A stretch of DNA of 64,000 bases, taken from positions 558,001 through 622,000 of the forward strand of contig JBMNNE010000002.1 of the NCBI GenBank assembly GCA_050953805.1, read 5' to 3'. Source of the DNA: DUQW01 sp050953805. Lineage in GTDB: Bacteria; Bacillota_I; Bacilli_A; Acholeplasmatales; Acholeplasmataceae. Of the stretch, positions 7,316 through 16,024 are shown piece after piece; position 1 is the first letter of the stretch; each line of letters begins with the position of its first letter. The position numbers and the translations under genes are program-made. The notes under the pieces were generated by a model that ran no database searches, was not told the origin of the DNA, and was given only the letters and a program-made list of their open reading frames with translations.

Positions 7316-8659
7316 ATGAAGAAAACTGTGAAATCAATACTTAATATTTTATTAATGGTGTTGTTGGCGATTGTTTTTGCAAGTTGTCAGGGTCAGACCA
7401 ATTTACAAGAAAAACAAAACAACCATTCAGAACAAACCGATCCGAATAATAAGAATAATCAAGATAACAAAAGTAATGAAATTCGTTCTCAAGAACTAAT
7501 GCAAGGAGTTAAAGCCGAAGAAGTAAACGGTAAAGTTTTAGATGATTTATTTTTTGATTCACAATTCAAATTGACGGTAGATTTATTTAAAAGGTCAATT
7601 ACCGCAAGCGAAAATAAAAATGTCTTAATTTCTCCACTTTCAATCTTATTAGCTTTATCAATGACGGCCAACGGTGCGGACGGAGAAACTAAATCAGAAA
7701 TGGAATCTGTTTTAGGCAATGGCATTAAGATTGAAAATTTAAATGAATATATTTATTCTTATATCGAGTCATTACCTTCTGGAGAAAAGTATAAATTAAG
7801 TATTGCTAACTCCATTTGGTATCGTGATATGGGCGACATATTAAATGTCAAACCTAATTTCTTACAAACGAATGCTAATTATTATGGAGCTCAATTATAT
7901 AAATCGCCATTTGATAATTCAACAGTTGAAGATATTAATAATTGGGTTGACACTAATACTGATGGAATGATTAAAAAGATAATTGAATATATTAATAAAG
8001 AAACCATTATGTATTTAATTAACGCTTTAGCTTTTGATGCCGAATGGAAACGAATATATAGTGAATCAGATATTCATCAAGGGATTTTTACATCAATCAC
8101 AAATGAAAAACAGGAAGCTACTATGATGAACTCCATGGAATCGATATTTATTAGCGACAGAAACGCTAAAGGCTTTATTAAGCCTTATGCCGACAATAAA
8201 TACAGCTTCGCCGCATTATTACCTAATGAAGGCGTTGATATTTATGAATATATTAATTCTCTAACGGGCGAATCATTAGCCAATACTTTAAAAAATGCAA
8301 TTGACTTTAGAGTATATACTACAATGCCTAAATTTACCTATGAATATCAACTAACCCTAAATGATATTTTAATTGATTTAGGAATATCACGAGCATTTGA
8401 TCCATACCAAGCCGATTTATCGAAAATGGTTCAAGTACCAGGAAGAAATGTCTATATTTCTTCAGTCTTACATAAAACATTTATTAAAGTTGATGAGCGT
8501 GGCACCAAGGCGGGGGCCGTTACCGCTGTAGAAATTGGAATAGGAACTAGTTACCCAACACACGCTTATTACATAAAATTAGACAAACCTTTCGTTTATA
8601 TGATTATTGACAATGAAACAAAATTACCAATTTTTATCGGAGCATTAGTAGGATTATGA
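7316..8659 (+). CDS. Serpin-family lipoprotein (serine protease inhibitor)
   Basis: 447 residues. A lipoprotein signal peptide ends IVFASC (Cys24), then a Gln/Asn-rich linker of about 50 residues, then a serpin fold of about 370 residues. Diagnostic stretches are VLISPLSILLALSMTANGA, the shutter NALAFDAEWKR, and the reactive-loop hinge DERGTKAGAVTAVEIG, followed by KLDKPFVYMIIDNETKLPIFIG. The small-residue hinge after GT suggests an inhibitory rather than a substrate-type serpin. The target protease cannot be predicted. The start is ATG 7316 behind AAAGGAGGAG; an upstream in-frame ATG at 7286 has no such site. It stands alone between two terminators. Surface anchoring suggests protection from external proteases (inference). 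Confidence 0.93.
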   Translation: MKKTVKSILNILLMVLLAIVFASCQGQTNLQEKQNNHSEQTDPNNKNNQDNKSNEIRSQELMQGVKAEEVNGKVLDDLFFDSQFKLTVDLFKRSITASENKNVLISPLSILLALSMTANGADGETKSEMESVLGNGIKIENLNEYIYSYIESLPSGEKYKLSIANSIWYRDMGDILNVKPNFLQTNANYYGAQLYKSPFDNSTVEDINNWVDTNTDGMIKKIIEYINKETIMYLINALAFDAEWKRIYSESDIHQGIFTSITNEKQEATMMNSMESIFISDRNAKGFIKPYADNKYSFAALLPNEGVDIYEYINSLTGESLANTLKNAIDFRVYTTMPKFTYEYQLTLNDILIDLGISRAFDPYQADLSKMVQVPGRNVYISSVLHKTFIKVDERGTKAGAVTAVEIGIGTSYPTHAYYIKLDKPFVYMIIDNETKLPIFIGALVGL

Positions 8660-8745
8660 AAATTAAAGCAATAATCATATCTTTATTAATTGTAATATTT
8701 AGTTTATAACTTAATAATGCGATAATCAAGTTGCATAAAAATAGA

Positions 8746-8777
8746 AAATAATGCGGCTTGGCTATTGCATTATTTTT
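8746..8777 (+). terminator. Terminator after serpin gene
   Basis: Stem AAATAATGC (8746-8754), a 12-base loop and GCATTATTT running into T. It lies about 90 bases after the serpin stop. Confidence 0.7.
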
Positions 8778-8819
8778 AATAAATGATATAATTGATATGC
8801 ACGGAAGGTGGTGAGTGAT

Positions 8820-9485
8820 TTGTGCTTTTTTAAACCCAAATTAGAAAAATATAGCAAGGCCGATTTATATAAAGTTACTAATCATATTATCAAAACCTTT
8901 GGCTTGGTAACAACTAAATTAAAAGAGAGTAAATCTAAGTATATTGAAAGAACTATTCTAGTTTCAAAGCCAAGCGAATCGCGTCCATTTTATACTTTAA
9001 CTACAGTCGGAATGGGAGCGGCTGTTATGAAAAACATTCCTCCTTCTTATCGTCAATCTGGAATTGGTCGAGCTGAATTATTAATTTGTTTACCACCAGA
9101 TTGGGATTTAAAAAACCGTGAAGATAAATGGTTTTGGCCAATTGCTTATTTACGTGCATTTATGCAATATCCATTTTCACAAAAAACTTGGTTAGGATAT
9201 GAGCATACCATTCAACTAGGTAGAAAACTACCAGGAACTAATTTTAAAGGGATTCTTTTCGATTATCCTTATCACATTAATAAAACTGATTATAAAGTAG
9301 AATTAGAAAATGGTGAGATTGTTTGGTTTTTCCAAATCATTCCCCTTTATTCAACGGAAGCTGTTTATAAAACCGAAGAAGATTATAAGGCATTAAAAAA
9401 ATTAATAGCTGACAAGTACGGAGTAGTTGATCCATATCGGATCAATGTATTATCTAAAATTAAACATGAGGATCAAGATTTATAA
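8820..9485 (+). CDS. Suppressor-of-fused (SUFU) domain protein
   Basis: About 221 residues. The core GRAELLICLPPDWDL followed by W-rich segments (KWFWPIAYLRAF) and WFFQIIPLYSTEA match the bacterial SUFU domain family (named after the animal Hedgehog regulator). In bacteria these domains occur alone or as immunity-like proteins; the function is unknown. The start is uncertain. GTG codons at 8808 and 8811 fall inside the ribosome site AAGGTGGTGA, so TTG 8820 with correct spacing is preferred. It is flanked by terminators on both sides, so it is a single-gene unit. No toxin gene is adjacent, so an immunity role is not supported here. Confidence 0.8.
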   Translation: MCFFKPKLEKYSKADLYKVTNHIIKTFGLVTTKLKESKSKYIERTILVSKPSESRPFYTLTTVGMGAAVMKNIPPSYRQSGIGRAELLICLPPDWDLKNREDKWFWPIAYLRAFMQYPFSQKTWLGYEHTIQLGRKLPGTNFKGILFDYPYHINKTDYKVELENGEIVWFFQIIPLYSTEAVYKTEEDYKALKKLIADKYGVVDPYRINVLSKIKHEDQDL

Positions 9486-9489
9486 AATG

Positions 9490-9543
9490 ATACTTTCAAA
9501 AACAATCAAGATACCATCTTGATAAAATTGAAAGTATTTTTTT
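9490..9543 (+). terminator. Long two-part terminator
   Basis: The outer stem ATACTTTCAA (9490-9499) pairs with TTGAAAGTAT (9528-9537). An inner stem ATCAAGAT/ATCTTGAT (9505-9512, 9516-9523) lies within it, and the outer stem is followed by T7. It shows that the downstream methyltransferase must start after 9543. Confidence 0.85.
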
Positions 9544-9557
9544 ATAAAAAAAGTGGT

Positions 9558-10859
9558 ATGATTAAATTAGAAGGTGATACTATTAATCATAAAGTTAAAT
9601 GTAGTGAATTAGATTTCAGAGGGTATGGGATTGTTAAAGACTTAGGAAAAGTCGGTTTTATTAAAGGACTACTCCCTGGAGAAGAAGCGATTATTAAAAT
9701 TAATTTCGAAAAACGGAATTTTTTTGAAGGAGAAATAATAGAATTACTTTCTCGTTCTAAAGATCGAAGCGATTTTGAAATGTTTTATGATAATAATTCG
9801 TTAATTCACCTTGAAAATAAGAAACAATTAGAGTTTCAACAAGATATCACATTACAATCTTTATTAAGAAATGGCATTACTAATTTTTATAAATCATTAA
9901 TTATTCATGATGATAATTTTTATCATTACCGGAATAAAGCCTTATTCTTTGTTAAAAATAACCCATTTATCCAATTAGGTGGTTATAAAGAAAGGTCGCG
10001 TGATTTTCAAAAAATTGATGAACTAATTTTAGTAGAACCTACAATTAACGAGATATTAAAAGAATTAAATGATTATTATAAAAGAGAAAAAATCTATTGT
10101 CATGAACTTTCATCGATTGTTTTAAGATCAAATTATTTAGGAGAAGTAATGGTAATAATAGTAACTAATGATAAAAAAATTATTCCTGATATTATCTATC
10201 GACCATTATTAGAAAATGAAAAAGTAGTTTCAATTTACCAAAATTATAAAGATGATGCAACAAGAAATGTTGGAGCAACTAGCATTTTAATTGCTAAAAA
10301 TGACCACTTAATTGATAAAATTGGAAATTTGCAATTTATTATCTATCCTAATTCATTTTTCCAAGTTAATCGTAATGTTACCTTATTGACATATGAAAAA
10401 ATAAAATCATATTTGAATAAAAATGATATTGTAATAGATGCGTTTGCTGGGATTGCTTCAATTGGTCAATATATTAGTAAAGCAGTAGAACAAGTCTACT
10501 CAATTGAAATTGATAACGATTCAATTAAATCTGCTAAAGAATCAATAAAATTGAATCGTATCACTAACTTAGAAATAGTTCACGGCGATTTTAATATTCA
10601 ATTTGATAAATATAAAAAACAAGCCAACGCATTAATTATTGATCCACCACGACAAGGAATTCATAATCAAGTGATTGATTTAATTAACAGCTCAAAATTA
10701 GAAAAGATAATCTATTTGTCGTGTAATTTAAAAACATTAGCAAGAGATCTTAAATTATTAACTAATTATCATGTGATAGAAATAACGCCGATTAAAATGT
10801 TTTATCAAACGGTTGAGATGGAAACATTAGTTTATCTGGAGGTGAAGAAAAGTGATTGA
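9558..10859 (+). CDS. RNA m5U methyltransferase paralogue without Fe-S cysteines (RlmD/TrmA superfamily)
   Basis: 433 residues. A TRAM-like N-terminus (KCSELDFRGYGIVKDLGKVGFIKGLLPGE) and a SAM domain with IDAFAGIASIGQYIS, IDPPRQGIH and nucleophile Cys in YLSCNLKTLARD. It is clearly related to the gene at 5865, but the region that should hold the C-x5-C-x2-C cluster carries no cysteines, so the 4Fe-4S cluster is probably absent. The catalytic residues are intact, so an active methyltransferase with a different target (other 23S uridine or tRNA U54) is plausible. The open frame begins at 9519, inside the terminator; ATG 9558 is the sensible start, though its ribosome site is weak. Confidence 0.85.
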   Translation: MIKLEGDTINHKVKCSELDFRGYGIVKDLGKVGFIKGLLPGEEAIIKINFEKRNFFEGEIIELLSRSKDRSDFEMFYDNNSLIHLENKKQLEFQQDITLQSLLRNGITNFYKSLIIHDDNFYHYRNKALFFVKNNPFIQLGGYKERSRDFQKIDELILVEPTINEILKELNDYYKREKIYCHELSSIVLRSNYLGEVMVIIVTNDKKIIPDIIYRPLLENEKVVSIYQNYKDDATRNVGATSILIAKNDHLIDKIGNLQFIIYPNSFFQVNRNVTLLTYEKIKSYLNKNDIVIDAFAGIASIGQYISKAVEQVYSIEIDNDSIKSAKESIKLNRITNLEIVHGDFNIQFDKYKKQANALIIDPPRQGIHNQVIDLINSSKLEKIIYLSCNLKTLARDLKLLTNYHVIEITPIKMFYQTVEMETLVYLEVKKSD

Positions 10860-11151
10860 CAATATTTATGAAAATATTAAACATTTTTTTCATGATGAAA
10901 TAATTGATGAAATATTTACTAGTGATGCAATTAGAATTACGCGGATTTCATCAACTAACCAAGTAACAGATTGGTATGATCAAGAAGAAAAAGAAGTAGC
11001 AATTTTGTTAGATGGGGAAGCTACTGTTGAGTTTTTAGACCGAAAAGTAGGATTAAAAAAAGGGGATGTGATAATCATCAATCCCCATGAAATTCATCGT
11101 GTAATTAACACTAGTCCAACTGGACTGTGGTTAGCTATTTATTTTAAATAA
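10852..11151 (+). CDS. Small single-domain cupin protein
   Basis: 99 residues. A beta-barrel cupin: motif 1 is degenerate (DWYDQEEKEVAILLDGEATVEF) and motif 2 reads KKGDVIIINPHEIHRV. It starts at GTG 10852 behind GGAGGTGAAG and overlaps the methyltransferase by 8 bases, so the two are probably translationally coupled. Cupins of this size bind a metal and a small ligand, but the substrate cannot be read from sequence. Several usual metal histidines of motif 1 are missing. Confidence 0.75.
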   Translation: MIDNIYENIKHFFHDEIIDEIFTSDAIRITRISSTNQVTDWYDQEEKEVAILLDGEATVEFLDRKVGLKKGDVIIINPHEIHRVINTSPTGLWLAIYFK

Positions 11152-11749
11152 CTTCAACATTTTTAGCAGTACTTAAATCATACACTAAGTATGAAGTATG
11201 GACTAACCCAGCAATATTATATTTAACTTCTAAATACATAATTGGGTGTGTAACCTTCACAAACCAAAGTGGATAGTAAGGAACCAATTTTTTGAATTCA
11301 ACAACAATTGTTTGGTTTCTTCCTTCAACTAATTTTAAAGCCTGTTTAGATTGCTCATATTGTTGATAATTAGACCAAGGCCCCACTAAGGAACTTCTAA
11401 TACTAACATTAGTAACTTCTTGAATATTCTTTTCGTAAGAAATATTAAAGGTATATTTATGACCTATTTTCTTGTTGTCTCCTTCAGTATCAAATATATC
11501 TTCGATCTTTTTATATTCAAATTTTAAAGTAAAAGCATTAAATTCATCGATATCTACGAAGTTTTTGAAATCAACAATTTCTTCTTCAGCAGCAAATTTA
11601 ATTTTTTGACCATTAATTTTAGTTCCACTGTATAATCCGATAACTATGGCAATCGGTAGTAACATAAAAAATAACGCAATAAAGATAATTTTGCGATATT
11701 TATTAATAAAACTACCAAATGATTGTTTATTCTTTTTAACTTGTGACAT
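11144..11749 (-). CDS. Uncharacterised membrane-anchored protein
   Basis: 201 residues, family not recognised. A basic N-terminus (MSQVKKNKQSFGSF) is followed by one strong hydrophobic helix (IIFIALFFMLLPIAIVIGLY) at about 20-40. The remainder is a beta-rich extracytoplasmic domain with no cysteines. The gene converges on the cupin gene, and the two stops overlap by 8 bases. Upstream on the minus strand a TATAAT lies at 11780-11775 and an AGGATG-like ribosome site before the ATG. Confidence 0.6.
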   Translation of the reverse strand: MSQVKKNKQSFGSFINKYRKIIFIALFFMLLPIAIVIGLYSGTKINGQKIKFAAEEEIVDFKNFVDIDEFNAFTLKFEYKKIEDIFDTEGDNKKIGHKYTFNISYEKNIQEVTNVSIRSSLVGPWSNYQQYEQSKQALKLVEGRNQTIVVEFKKLVPYYPLWFVKVTHPIMYLEVKYNIAGLVHTSYLVYDLSTAKNVEVI

Positions 11750-11930
11750 TGTAACACATCCTTATCTATTATCTATTATAGCAAAAGTAAAAATAAAAAT
11801 TAAAAAGAACATACAAAAAATAAAAAAAGAATATGATAATATTGTTATCTAAAATAGTGAAAAATGTCATTATAAAGCCTAAAACGGATGAAAAACGAAA
11901 GTAAATCTAAAACTAATAATCAAATTCTTA

Positions 11931-11949
11931 ATTCATATAATATATGAAT
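11931..11949. promoter_or_regulatory. Palindrome directly upstream of rny promoter
   Basis: A perfect inverted repeat, ATTCATAT (11931-11938), AAT, ATATGAAT (11942-11949), ends 3 bases before the -35 box. It could be an operator. The rest of the 11750-12054 gap holds AT-rich sequence with the two oppositely directed promoters and no gene that I can support. Confidence 0.35.
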
Positions 11950-11952
11950 GAA

Positions 11953-11982
11953 TTGACAAAAATTGCTAAAATAGGGTATAAT
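11953..11982 (+). promoter_or_regulatory. Promoter of rny operon
   Basis: A perfect TTGACA (11953-11958), an 18-bp spacer and a perfect TATAAT (11977-11982). The 16-base string around the -10, AAAATAGGGTATAATA, recurs exactly at the promoter of the giant surface protein (45254-45269). Confidence 0.8.
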
Positions 11983-12054
11983 AAATACAAGATTATATAG
12001 AAAGTTATACTCTTAAAATAAATTAAAAACTAAAGAAAAATGGAGGAAATTAGA

Positions 12055-13620
12055 ATGGTTGAAGTATATGTATTAATCATCTCCATTTTGCTATCTATTG
12101 TCGTCGGATTAATCGTAGGATTTTTTGTTCGTGTAAGGATGCACGAAAAAAGCCTATCAAAAAGCCGACAAATGTATGAAAATATTGTTGAAGAAGGGCG
12201 TAAAGAGGCCGAAGATGCTAAGAAAGAAAGTATTCTTGAAGCTAAAAAAGAAATTCATGATTTAAAGAAAGAAACTGATGCTGATATTAGAGAAAGAAGA
12301 GCTCAAATTGCATCACAAGAAAATAAATTAAATCAACGTGAAGATCAACTAAATCGCCGTACCGGTAATTTAGATCGTCGAGAAGAGACTTTACTTGCAA
12401 AAGAAGAAAGAATTGATCTCAGACAAGAACAACTTGAACAATTAAATAGCGAAGTGGAACAAACACTAAGAGAACAAAAAGCCAAATTGGTAGAAATTTC
12501 ACAAATTTCACAAGAAGATGCAGAAAAAATTATTATGGATGAAGTTCGTGAAAAATTAGGTTTAGAAATTGCTACTTATATTCGTGATGAAGAAGAGAAA
12601 GCAAAATTAGAGGCTAAAAACAAAGCAAAAAACATCATGTCACTAGCAATGCAAAAATATGCTAGCGAAACAACAACCGAAACTACTGTAACGGTTGTTG
12701 ATATTCCAAATGATGAAATGAAGGGTCGGATTATTGGTCGCGAAGGTCGTAATATTCGCACCCTAGAGGCATTAACAGGGGTTGATTTAATTATTGATGA
12801 TACTCCTGATGCAGTCGTTTTAAGCGGTTTTGATCCAGTAAGAAGAGAAATCGCCAGAAGAGCTTTAACTAAGTTAGTCCAAGATGGAAGAATCCATCCA
12901 GGAAGAATTGAGGAAGTTGTTGAAAAAAGTCGTGAAGAGGTAGAAACTTACATCCACGAGGCTGGAGAAGATGCAGTCTTTAGATTAGGAATTGGCCGCA
13001 TTCACTTAGAAATTATTAAATTATTAGGTCGTCTAAACTTTAGAACAAGTTATGGGCAAAATGTTTTAAAACACTCAATTGAGGTAGCTTTCCTAGCGGG
13101 TAAGTTAGCTTCTGAATTAGGTGAAGATGAAATTTTAGCAAGAAGAGCCGGATTACTTCATGATATTGGAAAAGCAATCGATCACGAAGTTGAAGGAAGT
13201 CATGTTGACATTGGAATTAATTTAGCTACACGTTACCGCGAACCGAAAGAAGTTATTGATGCAATTGCTTCACATCATGGTGACAATGAACCAACAACTA
13301 TTATTGGAGTTTTAGTAGCGGCAGCTGATGCACTGAGTGCAGCCAGACCTGGTGCTAGAAATGAATCTGTTGAAAATTATATTCAAAGATTGCAACAATT
13401 AGAAAATATTTCTAATGATATTGAAGGTGTTGAAAAATCATATGCAATTCAAGCTGGTAGAGAAATCAGAGTGATTGTTAAACCAGAAGAAATTGATGAT
13501 TTACAAGCATTTAAAGTTGCAAGAGAAATTAAAGAAAGAATCGAACAACAAATGGCCTATCCAGGGACAATTAAAGTTACAGTTATTAGAGAAACACGTG
13601 CAACCGATATTGCAAAATAA
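12055..13620 (+). CDS. rny: Ribonuclease Y
   Basis: 521 residues. A membrane-bound endoribonuclease that starts mRNA turnover. An N-terminal hydrophobic helix (VYVLIISILLSIVVGLIVG) anchors it, then a long charged coiled coil (about 25-170), a KH domain with GRIIGREGRNIRTLEALTG, and an HD domain with LHDIGKAIDHE and SHHGD. The length matches the Bacillus protein. I chose ATG 12055 because GGAGG lies 12042-12046; the in-frame ATG at 12040 precedes the ribosome site. The order rny-ymdB matches Bacillus. Confidence 0.97.
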   Translation: MVEVYVLIISILLSIVVGLIVGFFVRVRMHEKSLSKSRQMYENIVEEGRKEAEDAKKESILEAKKEIHDLKKETDADIRERRAQIASQENKLNQREDQLNRRTGNLDRREETLLAKEERIDLRQEQLEQLNSEVEQTLREQKAKLVEISQISQEDAEKIIMDEVREKLGLEIATYIRDEEEKAKLEAKNKAKNIMSLAMQKYASETTTETTVTVVDIPNDEMKGRIIGREGRNIRTLEALTGVDLIIDDTPDAVVLSGFDPVRREIARRALTKLVQDGRIHPGRIEEVVEKSREEVETYIHEAGEDAVFRLGIGRIHLEIIKLLGRLNFRTSYGQNVLKHSIEVAFLAGKLASELGEDEILARRAGLLHDIGKAIDHEVEGSHVDIGINLATRYREPKEVIDAIASHHGDNEPTTIIGVLVAAADALSAARPGARNESVENYIQRLQQLENISNDIEGVEKSYAIQAGREIRVIVKPEEIDDLQAFKVAREIKERIEQQMAYPGTIKVTVIRETRATDIAK

Positions 13621-13640
13621 GAGGCATTTGCCTCTTTTTT
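13619..13640 (+). terminator. Terminator after rny
   Basis: AAGAGGC, loop ATTT, GCCTCTT and T tract. Only about 15 bases separate it from ymdB, so it may act as a partial attenuator within the operon. Confidence 0.8.
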
Positions 13641-13654
13641 GAAAGAGGGATAAA

Positions 13655-14422
13655 ATGAAAATATTATTTATTGGCGATATTTATGGTGAACCAGGAAGAC
13701 GGATTTTACAAGAAAATATCGAATTATTAAAAACTAAATATAAACCAAATATTATTATCGCAAACGCAGAAAATAGTGCTCACGGTAGGGGGATTACCCA
13801 TAACATTTACAAAGAATTTATGAGCATGGGTATCCATCTTTTAACTATGGGAAATCATACTTATGGTAATCGACAAATTTTAGAATTATTTGAAGATGAA
13901 AATATTAATATTATTCGTCCGATTAATTACTCAAATGTTAGTGGTAATGGTTATAAAATAATTAATTTTAATGGGAAGAAACTTTTAGTAATTAATGCTT
14001 TAGGAAGAACTTTTTTTAATTTAAGTTTAGAAAATCCTTTTACTCAAGTTAAACAAATTTTAGAAACTGTTCCCCATGATTATTCAGTTGTTGATTTTCA
14101 TGCAGAAGCTACTTCCGAAAAAGTAGCTTTGGGTCATCATTTAGATGGTTTAGCTTCAGCTATAGTAGGAACCCATACTCATATTCCAACTGCTGATGAA
14201 AGAATTTTACCAAAGGGCACTTTATACATTACTGATGTAGGAATGACTGGACCATTAAATGGAGTAATCGGTGTTGATAAAGATTTAATTATTGAGCGTT
14301 TTATTAATGGAATTTCTGGAATGAATGTTGTCGCTGACGGACCAACATGGTTAAATGCGGTTTTATTAAATTTAGATGAAAAATTGCCATCAATTAAACG
14401 AATTCAAATTTATGAGGAATAA
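13655..14422 (+). CDS. ymdB: YmdB-family metallophosphoesterase (2',3'-cyclic nucleotide phosphodiesterase)
   Basis: 255 residues. The calcineurin-like phosphoesterase motifs are all visible: FIGDIYGEPGR, NAENSAHGRGI, MGNHTYGN, VDFHAEATSEK and GTHTHIPTADERI. In Bacillus, YmdB hydrolyses cyclic nucleotides and affects biofilm gene expression and RNase Y activity. It keeps the Bacillus position right after rny. Next come 2 bases and then miaB, so ymdB-miaB are one transcript. A ribosome site AGAGGGAT precedes the ATG. Confidence 0.93.
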   Translation: MKILFIGDIYGEPGRRILQENIELLKTKYKPNIIIANAENSAHGRGITHNIYKEFMSMGIHLLTMGNHTYGNRQILELFEDENINIIRPINYSNVSGNGYKIINFNGKKLLVINALGRTFFNLSLENPFTQVKQILETVPHDYSVVDFHAEATSEKVALGHHLDGLASAIVGTHTHIPTADERILPKGTLYITDVGMTGPLNGVIGVDKDLIIERFINGISGMNVVADGPTWLNAVLLNLDEKLPSIKRIQIYEE

Positions 14423-14424
14423 AA

Positions 14425-15867
14425 ATGGGAAAAGATAATCAATCATTAGAACATTTAATTCCATCTTTAAAAGATGCTAGAAAACGAAGTAGAAAAGAAG
14501 TTTCAACAATTGATTTTGAAATTGATCCCAAATATTTAATTCTAGGAACTAATAAAAAATATTTAATTCAAACTTATGGCTGTCAAGCCAATGAAGCTGA
14601 TTCTGAAATAATAGCGGGAATTTTAGAAACAATCGGTTTTGAAAAAAGTGAAACTCCTGAGGATAGCGATTTAATTATTTTGAATACTTGTGCGATTAGA
14701 GAGAATGCTGAAAATCGAATTTGGGGAGAAATTGGAAGGTTATCCCAATATTTAAAAACTAACCCCAATTTAATTATTGGCTTAGCCGGATGTATGCCAC
14801 AAGAACCAAATGTTATTGAAAGAATCTTACAAAAACAACGTGCTGTTGGGTTAGTTTTTGGGACGCATAACATTCATAAATTACCGGAGTATATTTATGA
14901 AGCTTATCTTTCGCAAGATCGAGTTATTCAAGTTTACTCGAAAGAGGGAGATATTATTGAAAATCTTCCCAAGGTAAGAAACCATAAGTTTAAAGCTTGG
15001 GTCAATATTATGTATGGATGCGATGAGTTTTGTACTTATTGCATCGTTCCTTACACTAGAGGTAGAGAGCGATCTAGATCGCATGTCGATATTATTGAAG
15101 AAGTAAAAGAATTAGTAAAAGCTGGTTATCAAGAAGTTACTTTGTTAGGTCAAAATGTTAATGCTTATGGAAAAGATTTGGCCAATTTAAATTATACACT
15201 TGGTGACTTATTATTGGATTTAGATAAGACAGGAATTTCAAGAATTAGATTTACTACAAGTCACCCCCGAGACTTAGATTTAAAAACAGTTTTAGCGATG
15301 CGTGATGCTAAAAGTGTGATGCCACATTTACATTTACCAGTTCAATCAGGTAGTGATGAAATTTTAAGAAGAATGAATCGTCGCTATACAAAAGAAATGT
15401 ATTTAGAAAAGGTAAATTTGTTAAAAGAACATGTGAAAGGAATTTCAATTACTACTGATATTATTGTTGGGTTTCCTAATGAAACTGATGAAGATTTCCA
15501 AGCTACTCTTAATCTAGTTAAAGAAGTAGGTTTCGAAGGAGCCTATACTTTTATTTACTCTAAGAGAAAAGGGACCCCGGCTGCAACTTTTCCTGATGAA
15601 ATTAATGACGAAATTAAGAAAGAAAGATTACTAGAATTAAATAAACAAATAAATGCCGGATTTAAAGAAGGAAATTTGCGATTTTTAAATCAAATAGTTG
15701 AAGTATTAGTAGATGGGCCAAGTAATAAAAACGAAGAAGTTTTAGCGGGATATACTCCACATAATAAATTAATAAATTTTAAAGGACCGAAGACTTTAAT
15801 TGGAAAAATTGTTAAAGTTAAAGTGACTAAAGCTCTCACTTGGTCACTTCAAGGAGAATTGTGTTAA
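14425..15867 (+). CDS. miaB: tRNA-2-methylthio-N6-dimethylallyladenosine synthase
   Basis: 480 residues. A radical-SAM methylthiotransferase that completes ms2i6A37 in tRNAs, acting on the product of MiaA (encoded at 21586). The N-terminal MTTase domain begins YLIQTYGCQANEADSE. The radical-SAM cluster is GCDEFCTYCIVPYTRGRERSR, with the CxxxCxxC motif. The C-terminus carries a TRAM domain. The ATG follows the ymdB stop by 2 bases. Confidence 0.97.
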   Translation: MGKDNQSLEHLIPSLKDARKRSRKEVSTIDFEIDPKYLILGTNKKYLIQTYGCQANEADSEIIAGILETIGFEKSETPEDSDLIILNTCAIRENAENRIWGEIGRLSQYLKTNPNLIIGLAGCMPQEPNVIERILQKQRAVGLVFGTHNIHKLPEYIYEAYLSQDRVIQVYSKEGDIIENLPKVRNHKFKAWVNIMYGCDEFCTYCIVPYTRGRERSRSHVDIIEEVKELVKAGYQEVTLLGQNVNAYGKDLANLNYTLGDLLLDLDKTGISRIRFTTSHPRDLDLKTVLAMRDAKSVMPHLHLPVQSGSDEILRRMNRRYTKEMYLEKVNLLKEHVKGISITTDIIVGFPNETDEDFQATLNLVKEVGFEGAYTFIYSKRKGTPAATFPDEINDEIKKERLLELNKQINAGFKEGNLRFLNQIVEVLVDGPSNKNEEVLAGYTPHNKLINFKGPKTLIGKIVKVKVTKALTWSLQGELC

Positions 15868-15910
15868 ATTAAAAGTTTGAAAACGAGTAATAAAAAAGAT
15901 TTTATTTCTC

Positions 15911-15956
15911 AAAATAGTGAAATATCGCTTTAATACAAGTTTTATCACTATTTTTT
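15911..15956 (+). terminator. Terminator after miaB
   Basis: A perfect 10-bp stem, AAAATAGTGA (15911-15920) with TCACTATTTT (15945-15954), around a 24-base loop, ending in T. Confidence 0.6.
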
Positions 15957-15966
15957 AGATTTTATC

Positions 15967-15995
15967 TTGAAATTATTTAAATAATATTATATATT
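15967..15995 (+). promoter_or_regulatory. Promoter of the tail-anchored protein/mutS unit
   Basis: TTGAAA (15967-15972), a 17-bp spacer and TATATT (15990-15995), followed by CTGGAGGTAAT before ATG 16025. Confidence 0.5.
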
Positions 15996-16024
15996 ATTAG
16001 TACGTATCAACTGGAGGTAATGTT

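Noticed and set aside
8656..8709. 17-codon frame overlapping the serpin stop (MKIKAIIISLLIVIFSL)
   Set aside because: It looks like a bare signal-peptide core with no mature part or own ribosome site; it may be a decayed lipoprotein start, but is too short to support as a gene.
8820..9485. SUFU protein as an immunity gene of a polymorphic toxin
   Set aside because: Terminators on both sides and no toxin-like gene next to it.
11646..11852. 68-codon plus-strand frame opposite the 11144 gene
   Set aside because: No ribosome site, mostly antisense to a better gene, and low-complexity Lys/Ile content in the tail.
14583..15084. Antisense frames within miaB
   Set aside because: Shadows of the miaB codons with no ribosome sites or recognisable domains.
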